Shown here in pieces: positions 24,696 to 29,104 of a stretch of DNA of 29,104 bases (its first letter is position 1; every line of letters starts with the position of its first letter). Source of the DNA: a virus; IMG/VR virus record IMGVR_UViG_3300027671_000037, positions 1 to 29,104 of that record; one strand, 5' to 3'. The notes beneath the pieces were generated by a model. The model was not told the origin of the DNA and ran no database searches. It saw only the letters and a program-made list of their open reading frames with translations. A program made the translations under genes and the position numbers.

Positions 24696-24779
24696 TGGAT
24701 GAGGCAGGGATCGAACCTGCTGTGCCCCGAAGGACGCTTGTTTTACAGACAAGGGAACCGCCATAGGTTCATCTCATCC
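24696..24779 (-). tRNA. tRNA-Tyr (GUA)
   Basis: A complete class II cloverleaf: 7-bp acceptor (GGATGAG with CTCATCC), D arm GAAC/GTTC with GG in the loop, anticodon stem CTTGT/ACAAG with loop CTGTAAA (anticodon GTA at 24744-24746), a long variable arm (GTCC, TTCG, GGGC) and T arm GCAGG/CCTGC with TTCGATC. The long variable arm agrees with bacterial tRNA-Tyr. The discriminator is A and CCA is not encoded. It lies between the small membrane peptide gene and terminase, within the operon. Confidence 0.92.
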
Positions 24780-24842
24780 TTATTTCGTCGTGAGTATAGA
24801 AAGGGCTAACGCAAGACCAACGAAAATGATCGAAGTAATCAA
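24780..24842 (-). CDS. 20-residue hydrophobic membrane micropeptide
   Basis: A TTG at 24842 overlaps the stop of the upstream gene (TTGA) and opens a 20-residue frame ending in a TAA at 24780-24782, directly next to the tRNA. The product begins LITSIIFVGLALALSILTTK (first residue Met if TTG initiates), one transmembrane helix with a Thr-Lys tail. An AGAGGT lies 9 bases before the TTG. Tight packing and an SD support it, but the size is too small for certainty. Function unknown; membrane location inferred. Confidence 0.4.
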   Translation of the reverse strand: MITSIIFVGLALALSILTTK

Positions 24843-25129
24843 TTTAGCTTTACCTCTTTATCTAGAATGCTTTGGTTGGGGAGAAGCTTGATTTGGGATG
24901 GGGCTTGCGTTTGGGTGGTGAGATCTTCCAAAGCCTTTTCGATCTTAGCGATCCGAAGCTCGGTGTTGCTGTCGCGTAAAATGGCTGCCAAGGTTGCGCA
25001 GCCGTTGATGATCACTTTCGCCCGATCGAGCTGTCCGATGTCACCGGATAATTCGAGCTTCCGCAAGGTATGGGAGAGCAGCAGGCAGATCTGCTGAGGG
25101 GTTTTGAGTACGCGACCTTTGATAGCCAT
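24839..25129 (-). CDS. Small helical protein, unknown (possible terminase-associated)
   Basis: 96 residues. It starts MAIKGRVLKTPQQICLLLSH and continues with helical segments (DRAKVIINGCATLAAILRD; ELRIAKIEKALEDL). An AAGGAG lies about 9 bases before the ATG. It is encoded ahead of terminase, where a small terminase subunit could sit, but no clear DNA-binding motif is visible. Treated as unknown. Confidence 0.55.
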   Translation of the reverse strand: MAIKGRVLKTPQQICLLLSHTLRKLELSGDIGQLDRAKVIINGCATLAAILRDSNTELRIAKIEKALEDLTTQTQAPSQIKLLPNQSILDKEVKLN

Positions 25130-25133
25130 CGGA

Positions 25134-25433
25134 TTATTTCTCCTTGTCGATCGGAGTCGGTTCGTCGGTTGTGTAAACGATGTTGTCGAGCGGGACGGTC
25201 ACCGCATGGAGTTGGTGATCGCGGTCATCAATCCAGCTCACCCTTAACCCTTGGGGGCAAAAAGTAAGCTTTGCACCGTATTTCTCGGCATCGATGCTCG
25301 TGACCACTTCCCGACGCAGCAGCACCCCAATGTTGAATTGGGCTTTGGTGATTTTCGCTTGCGCTGGCGCGGGTTGGGGAGCGGCGCTCTTGGGGGATTT
25401 CTTAGAAGAAGGCATTGAAGTTCTCATAGGCAT
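25134..25433 (-). CDS. Small hypothetical protein
   Basis: 99 residues. A Lys/Pro/Ala-rich start (KKSPKSAAPQPAPAQAK) leads to a beta-like domain (AKLTFCPQGLRVSWIDD; AVTVPLDNIVYT). Two in-frame ATGs (25433 and 25415) are possible; the longer is shown. It overlaps the gene before it by up to 32 bases and is likely co-transcribed with it. Function unknown. Confidence 0.5.
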   Translation of the reverse strand: MPMRTSMPSSKKSPKSAAPQPAPAQAKITKAQFNIGVLLRREVVTSIDAEKYGAKLTFCPQGLRVSWIDDRDHQLHAVTVPLDNIVYTTDEPTPIDKEK

Positions 25434-25581
25434 CGGTGCAAGCCGCCAAGAACTCTTCCTTGGATCGGGCTTGATCGATAAAAAATAGAATTGCTCCAGC
25501 GGATAAAAGTTGATGGGCGGTCAGGTCGCCAGCCAGCTTGCGGGCTTTCTTTCGAGTTTGGTTAGTGGGTTTCTTAGACAT
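25402..25581 (-). CDS. Small hypothetical protein
   Basis: 59 residues from the ATG at 25581, chosen because GGAGAT lies 5 bases ahead; a longer frame from 25599 has no such signal. A basic start (KKPTNQTRKKARKL) is followed by a helix (LTAHQLLSAGAILFFIDQAR). Function unknown. Confidence 0.5.
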   Translation of the reverse strand: MSKKPTNQTRKKARKLAGDLTAHQLLSAGAILFFIDQARSKEEFLAACTDAYENFNAFF

Positions 25582-25611
25582 GTTTATCTCCTCATCCATA
25601 AGATTAAGTTC

Positions 25612-26073
25612 CTAAATCATGTATGGATCATATGCTGCTGGCCCTAGCGGCTTTTTCAGGAAGCCGGTGGCATAGGTCTGGTGCGTGTAAACCACGAAGC
25701 GATTGCCATCGATCAGTTTGGTGGCGATCCCGAGCTGGCGGTAAGGCTTTTTGACATAAACGTAATGGAGAACCTTTCCTTCGATGCACAGCCAGCCAAG
25801 GATCGCACTCGGTTCATCCTGCAAGCAGGCAATGGTAAGCTTTCCGCCGCGTTGCAAGATTCTTTCGATTATCTGGTGATGGTGCGGAAAATAGAGTTTT
25901 GGGGGTATCCCCTTGGCGAAATCCGAGGATTGGTAGCTTCTAAGCCAACTATTGAAAACGAAGCTGATATCGTTTTCTTCGGCTGGCCGAAGTGTGACTG
26001 AGTGCAGACCGAGTTCTCTTGGAGCTTCGGAAGGTGCGGGGGTAGTGGTTAGAGCTTCTACTGTTTCACTCAT
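25612..26073 (-). CDS. GNAT-family N-acetyltransferase
   Basis: 153 residues. LRPAEENDISFVFNSWLRSY (28-47), then ILGWLCIEGKVLHYVYVKK (91-109) and the acetyl-CoA-binding RQLGIATKL (112-120) fit the GNAT fold. GNAT proteins with this SWLRSY start are often encoded near the terminase in podovirus-like phages; their substrates are unknown. The ATG overlaps the stop of the upstream gene (ATGA). A host or virion protein modification role is inferred. Confidence 0.75.
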   Translation of the reverse strand: MSETVEALTTTPAPSEAPRELGLHSVTLRPAEENDISFVFNSWLRSYQSSDFAKGIPPKLYFPHHHQIIERILQRGGKLTIACLQDEPSAILGWLCIEGKVLHYVYVKKPYRQLGIATKLIDGNRFVVYTHQTYATGFLKKPLGPAAYDPYMI

Positions 26074-26321
26074 GATCGTTGTCGTACTCGCTTGATTTGC
26101 CCCATTGGAGACTGGAGAACCTCGGCTTCGGCCTTCTTCACATACTCGGCCAAATAATTCTGGAGAGCTGAATGGGTCAGCTGGAGGAAGCCAGCCGCCG
26201 ACCTCTCATTGATACTCTGCAAATGATTAAATTGGGTCGCCAGAATGACCATCGCGGTTTCAAATGCAAAGACCACCGCTTGGGCTTCAGGGGTTGCGCT
26301 GGTCACTTTCGCCGAGTTCAT
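26070..26321 (-). CDS. Small hypothetical protein, first gene of the GNAT operon
   Basis: 83 residues from the ATG at 26321 (a TTG one codon earlier is less likely). Probably helical throughout (AVVFAFETAMVILATQFN; LQLTHSALQNYLAEYVKKAE). No SD is visible; promoter P7 ends 8 bases ahead, so a near-leaderless mRNA is predicted. Function unknown. Confidence 0.5.
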   Translation of the reverse strand: MNSAKVTSATPEAQAVVFAFETAMVILATQFNHLQSINERSAAGFLQLTHSALQNYLAEYVKKAEAEVLQSPMGQIKRVRQRS

Positions 26322-26329
26322 CAACTAAA

Positions 26330-26357
26330 TTAGACGGTCAGCGCATAATGCGGATTC
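26330..26357 (-). promoter_or_regulatory. Viral ECF-like promoter P7 (GNAT operon)
   Basis: Minus strand: GAATCC (26352-26357), 16 bases, GTCTAA (26330-26335). The ATG at 26321 follows after 8 bases. The -35 touches the stop codon of the endolysin gene. Confidence 0.7.
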
Positions 26358-26953
26358 TAGGTGCGCGAGGTGCGCAAGGCTCTCTCGAAAGAATCGGCAT
26401 ATTGCGCAATACGATCAGCTCGATCTAACCCATTAATCACTTTGCGGGCGTTGTAGTAATCGGGCGGGTGGCTTTGAGTGTAATCACCGAGCTTATGGCC
26501 AGTGAACCAACCTTCCCGCATACCCCTGGCCGCGATTGCGTAGCTAATTGCGGGATTCAGGACCAACTCGGGGTTTTGGACCAGTGTTTCAGGACCGATG
26601 TCGAAACCGCCGATTGTCTCTCCGTCCAGCATTTGGCTGGCGTGGCGGTAGCCCTTCTCCCAAGTGAGCTGTACATAGCCCCTGCCATAAAAGCCGCTGG
26701 GCCAATACCGATTTTGCAGCTCGTATAAATGGGTGTACGTGGGATCGGCTCGGCGCTCTTTCACCGGCTGAAAGGTGTTTGCGGTCTCCCAGCGGATAGT
26801 TGCCAGGAAATAAGAGACATCAGGGATCTGCTTGAAGCCGGGATCGCCTTGGACGGCACCTAAAAGGAAGTTGAGACCATCGGAGACTTCTAGTGTGAGG
26901 GGGAAGGATAATAGAGCACGTAAGAATTTCGATACATCGATTTGTAATGACAT
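26357..26953 (-). CDS. Endolysin, GH19/chitinase-like lysozyme fold
   Basis: 198 residues. YFLATIRWETANTFQPVKE (48-66) carries the likely catalytic Glu 56, and GFYGRGYVQLTW (87-98) is the GH19-family signature. ARGMREGWFTGHKLGDY and YNARKVINGLDRAD complete the match to phage endolysins of this fold. It would cleave peptidoglycan at lysis. No signal peptide is visible, so a holin is expected; a candidate is at 4667-4915. No SD; promoter P8 ends 6 bases before the ATG, so the mRNA would be leaderless. Confidence 0.8.
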   Translation of the reverse strand: MSLQIDVSKFLRALLSFPLTLEVSDGLNFLLGAVQGDPGFKQIPDVSYFLATIRWETANTFQPVKERRADPTYTHLYELQNRYWPSGFYGRGYVQLTWEKGYRHASQMLDGETIGGFDIGPETLVQNPELVLNPAISYAIAARGMREGWFTGHKLGDYTQSHPPDYYNARKVINGLDRADRIAQYADSFERALRTSRT

Positions 26954-26959
26954 GCCGGA

Positions 26960-26987
26960 TTAGACTGGAATTCTCTCCGGCGAATTC
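26960..26987 (-). promoter_or_regulatory. Viral ECF-like promoter P8 (endolysin)
   Basis: Minus strand: GAATTC (26982-26987), 16 bases, GTCTAA (26960-26965). The ATG at 26953 follows after 6 bases. The -35 is a palindrome shared with promoter P9 on the other strand. Confidence 0.72.
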
Positions 26988-27009
26988 GCGGAGGTTCAAA
27001 GCAGTCCAA
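26982..27009 (+). promoter_or_regulatory. Viral ECF-like promoter P9 (methyltransferase), divergent from P8
   Basis: Plus strand: GAATTC (26982-26987), 16 bases (26988-27003), GTCCAA (27004-27009). The ATG at 27019 follows after 9 bases and no good SD is present. It uses the same six -35 bases as P8 in the opposite direction. Confidence 0.65.
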
Positions 27010-27018
27010 TCCCCTTGA

Positions 27019-28098
27019 ATGTTGAAGTTGGTTCAAGGCGATTGTTTACAAGTTTTGAAGACTCTCGATTCGGATTCGATCGATGCGCTGGTGACCGATC
27101 CGCCCGCTGGGATTTCGTTTATGGGCAAGGCTTGGGACTCGAACAAAGGCGGGCGCGAACAGTGGATCAGCTGGTTATCTGAAGTTATGGGCGAGGTGAT
27201 CCGGGTGCTCAAGCCTGGTGCTCACGGTTTGGTCTGGGCGCTTCCTCGAACCTCCCATTGGACTGCGACCGCGCTAGAGAACGCAGGGTTTGAAATTCGG
27301 GACGTGGTTACTCACCTATTCGGAACGGGCTTTCCGAAGTCGCTCGATGTGGCCAAGGCGATCGACAAATCGGCGGGCATATCGATGAAGAGCGTGCCAG
27401 CCGGTGGAGTTGGATTTATGCGACCCGACTCCGAAGATTGGCACCAAACAAAAAATAGAATGCTCTGGGATGGACCAGTCACGGATGAAGCCAAGCGCTG
27501 GCAAGGTTGGGGAACGGCGCTCAAGCCAGCAGCCGAGTTTTGGATCCTCTGCCGCAAGCCTTTGGTCGGTACGGTTGCCGCGAATGTTCTGGAGTTCGGA
27601 ACCGGAGCGCTGAATATCGATGGGTGCCGGATCGGAGAGGAATCCAGGGTTAATCAACCAGCGGTAAGCATTTACGGCACTGGAATGCCGCCCGATGCCT
27701 TGCCGAAAAAATGCACCGGACGCTGGCCAGCGAATTTGATTGTGGATGATGAAGCTGCAGAGGTTGTGCCCAGATTTTTCTACGTACCCAAGGCTTCCAA
27801 AGCTGAGCGCGAGCGGGGATGTGGGAATTTGCCGAGGCAGGCGCTGGGGAAATCTGCGCTGCTGGAGTGCGCGGAAGACCGCGCGACCAGTTCCCGTAAT
27901 CACCATCCGACCGTCAAGCCCCTTGCGCTAATGCGCTACTTGATCCGGTTGATCACGCCACCCGGTGGGACCGTGTTGGACTGCTTCATGGGTTCGGGGT
28001 CAACTGGGATCGCTGCGCTGGAAGAAGGATTCTCGTTCGTCGGGATCGAGCGCGAGGAAGAATATTTCGCGGTGGCCGCACAGCGGATCGCCATCTGA
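27019..28098 (+). CDS. DNA methyltransferase, beta class, orphan
   Basis: 359 residues. DPPA at 27-30, then MGKAWD, a variable target-recognition region, HPTVKP (296-301) and FMGSGSTG (323-330) in the beta-class order (catalytic motif first, AdoMet-binding motif last). These act on adenine N6 or cytosine N4. The catalytic motif is DPPA, not DPPY/W, so the aromatic position is altered; similar DPPA enzymes occur in phages, but activity is not assured. No restriction partner is nearby. The gene is the only late-type promoter target on the plus strand, divergent from the endolysin. Confidence 0.8.
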   Translation: MLKLVQGDCLQVLKTLDSDSIDALVTDPPAGISFMGKAWDSNKGGREQWISWLSEVMGEVIRVLKPGAHGLVWALPRTSHWTATALENAGFEIRDVVTHLFGTGFPKSLDVAKAIDKSAGISMKSVPAGGVGFMRPDSEDWHQTKNRMLWDGPVTDEAKRWQGWGTALKPAAEFWILCRKPLVGTVAANVLEFGTGALNIDGCRIGEESRVNQPAVSIYGTGMPPDALPKKCTGRWPANLIVDDEAAEVVPRFFYVPKASKAERERGCGNLPRQALGKSALLECAEDRATSSRNHHPTVKPLALMRYLIRLITPPGGTVLDCFMGSGSTGIAALEEGFSFVGIEREEEYFAVAAQRIAI

Positions 28099-28146
28099 CG
28101 GCGCTGATGGGTGTGTGTGGCAAAATGTCGCTGACGCTAAGAAAAT

Positions 28147-28165
28147 CGGGTTTCGCGAAAGCCCG
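28147..28165 (+). terminator. Hairpin after the methyltransferase gene, possible terminator
   Basis: CGGGTTT pairs with AAAGCCCG (one T-G wobble) around a short loop, 48 bases past the stop. There is no U-run behind it, so termination is doubtful; it could protect the 3' end instead. Confidence 0.3.
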
Positions 28166-28309
28166 GTAAATCGGCGTTGGAGCGACTTTGGCGGTCAATT
28201 GTTTGACAGCGTTCGGAGTTGTGGCTTTACAACGGTCAGGGATTGGTGCCAGTCTTGTATGTAAGTAGTGGGATCAGGGTCCTAACAGAGGGAAAAAGCT
28301 AAGCTGGTG

Positions 28310-28383
28310 GGCGGCGAGTCAGGTTTGAACTGACATCCCCTCGGTTACTAGGCGTGGTGCTTTGCCAGTTAAGCTATCGCCGC
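28310..28383 (-). tRNA. tRNA-like gene with irregular anticodon arm (Thr AGU possible)
   Basis: Good acceptor (GCGGCGA with TCGCCGC), D arm GCTT/AAGC with GG in the loop, and T arm GTCAG/CTGAC with TTCAAAC. The anticodon region does not fold regularly: CCACG against CGAGG leaves one mismatch and a 9-base loop, CCTAGTAAC. Within it CTAGTAA would give U33, anticodon AGT and A37, that is Thr. Length is 74 with a C discriminator and no CCA end. It may be a decayed or unusual tRNA; isotype is uncertain. Confidence 0.6.
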
Positions 28384-28819
28384 CGCCAGCCGTTTTTCAC
28401 CTCCATGATCCACTTCCCGCGCCTTGTGGTCAATTTAAGTTCGTCCCCGCACACCCACTCATTTTAGGGAGCATACGAGCTACAGTAGTGCCCAATCGCC
28501 CTTTTCACCAACAGCCAGAAAAGGCTTCCAACGGGCAAAACCAGCCTGGAAGGATTCTAGGGCGGGGATCTGACAGCGAACCGGCGAACATCCTCCGATG
28601 CGCAACGTCACCAGACGGTTAAGGCCTATTGGGGAGGCTTCCCGGCCGTCACGGCGATCAACTCCTCTGGAGGATTGCGAACAGCCAAACGTTCGTTGAG
28701 GCAGTGAAGCACGCTCCAGGGTGATCTGCGAGGTGCTCTCCCGGCTACAATCGCGAAGCGCAACTCCAAGCCGAAGGGTAAACCCCGTAAACCAAAAAAG
28801 CGCCGATTGCGGTCCCGGG
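28384..28819. other. 436-base stretch without a convincing gene
   Basis: No clear coding frame, RNA or repeat was found. A 65-codon minus-strand frame (28626-28823) opens at a TTG that overlaps the next gene's stop (TTGA) and may be a small real gene, but its Arg-rich composition makes it doubtful. No copy of the viral promoter is present. Confidence 0.4.
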
Positions 28820-29104
28820 TCAACCGGTAGCGAGGTGCCGTTTCATCAGATCGAGCGTCCGCTGCAAATCAAGCTCGCGTTGCCCTGGTGGCTTTCCCAC
28901 TGTTGCCGCTTCGAGGATGGGGAAAGCTCCCGGTGGTCTATTCGCTCCACCAACCAGCTTGCCGAGTGCATCGAGGGATTCTTGAGAATTGCCGAAGGCT
29001 GACGGTTTGGCCGCAAGCTCGCACAACTCGATCGCCTTGGCCGGGCCACCGATATGTTGGATGACTTGCGAGATCTCGTGTTCCTCGCGTGGGTCAAGAG
29101 CCAT
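28820..29104 (-). CDS. Hypothetical protein, starting at the window edge
   Basis: 94 residues from an ATG that is the last codon of the window, so a start further upstream cannot be excluded. HEISQVIQHIGGPAKAIELCE is helical, and the C terminus has GKPPGQRELDLQRTLDLMKR. No family recognised. Its promoter, if any, lies outside the window. Confidence 0.55.
   Translation of the reverse strand: MALDPREEHEISQVIQHIGGPAKAIELCELAAKPSAFGNSQESLDALGKLVGGANRPPGAFPILEAATVGKPPGQRELDLQRTLDLMKRHLATG

Noticed and set aside
24839-25129. Small terminase subunit
   Set aside because: Position and size would fit, but no DNA-binding helix-turn-helix or oligomerisation pattern is recognisable, so it is left as unknown.
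28203-28231. TTGACA, 17 bases, TTTACA on the plus strand
   Set aside because: The -35 is perfect but the -10 is poor, and nothing downstream on that strand is convincingly coding; it points into the antisense of the tRNA-like gene.
28362-28622. 86-codon plus-strand frame
   Set aside because: Starts inside the antisense of the tRNA-like gene, is Pro-rich without a domain-like pattern, and has no SD.
1-29104. CRISPR array, insertion sequence or integrase/attachment site
   Set aside because: No regularly spaced repeats with unique spacers, no transposase or recombinase frame and no terminal inverted repeats were found.

Overview
The window is most of the genome of a tailed double-stranded DNA virus with podovirus-like architecture, or a large piece of one. 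It holds a large terminase, portal, scaffold, major capsid protein, head-tail adaptor, tail-nozzle-like protein, internal virion proteins, an endolysin and a holin-like protein, densely packed on the minus strand. No integrase or recognisable repressor is visible. The host cannot be named from sequence alone. The two virus-borne ECF-type sigma factors suggest a host rich in ECF regulation, but that is inference.

Left region (1-4056). A minus-strand ECF sigma gene (1-693) stands divergent to a plus-strand early cluster (1215-3500). The cluster has a winged-helix, replication-initiator-like protein, a Cys-rich small protein and three tiny ORFs. The 520-base gap between them holds eight copies of GGTGAC in both orientations (iteron-like), a good sigma70-type promoter, and two interleaved inverted repeats, one of which covers the initiator's ribosome binding site. 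This looks like an iteron-type replication origin, so a phage-plasmid lifestyle is possible. A second ECF sigma gene lies at 3469-4056.

Minus-strand late region (4102-26953), read right to left: endolysin; a small operon with a GNAT protein, three small hypothetical proteins, a 20-residue membrane peptide and a tRNA-Tyr; terminase; portal-scaffold-capsid-decoration operon; structural, adaptor, fibre-like and tail-nozzle operon; S74-chaperone and internal virion proteins; then tail-associated proteins, a holin-like protein and a lipoprotein. On the right (27019-29104) are a plus-strand orphan DNA methyltransferase, a second tRNA-like gene with an odd anticodon arm, and a minus-strand ORF that starts at the window edge.

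The main discovery candidate is a promoter family that ties this layout together. Nine sites match RAATNN, 16 bases, GTCYAA, always with exactly 16 bases between the hexamers. Each stands in front of an operon or gene: sigma 2, the lysis/tail operon, the internal virion operon, the structural/tail operon, the portal/capsid operon, terminase, the small operon, endolysin and methyltransferase. The motif resembles ECF-type promoters (GAAC-like -35, TCTAA-like -10), and the virus carries two ECF-like sigma factors. Six of the nine start codons lie only 5-9 bases from the -10 element and lack a Shine-Dalgarno sequence, which predicts leaderless mRNAs. The endolysin and methyltransferase promoters diverge from a single palindromic -35 element, GAATTC. 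A sigma-driven late regulon is the simplest model: sigma 1 and the initiator from host-type promoters, everything else from the viral promoter.
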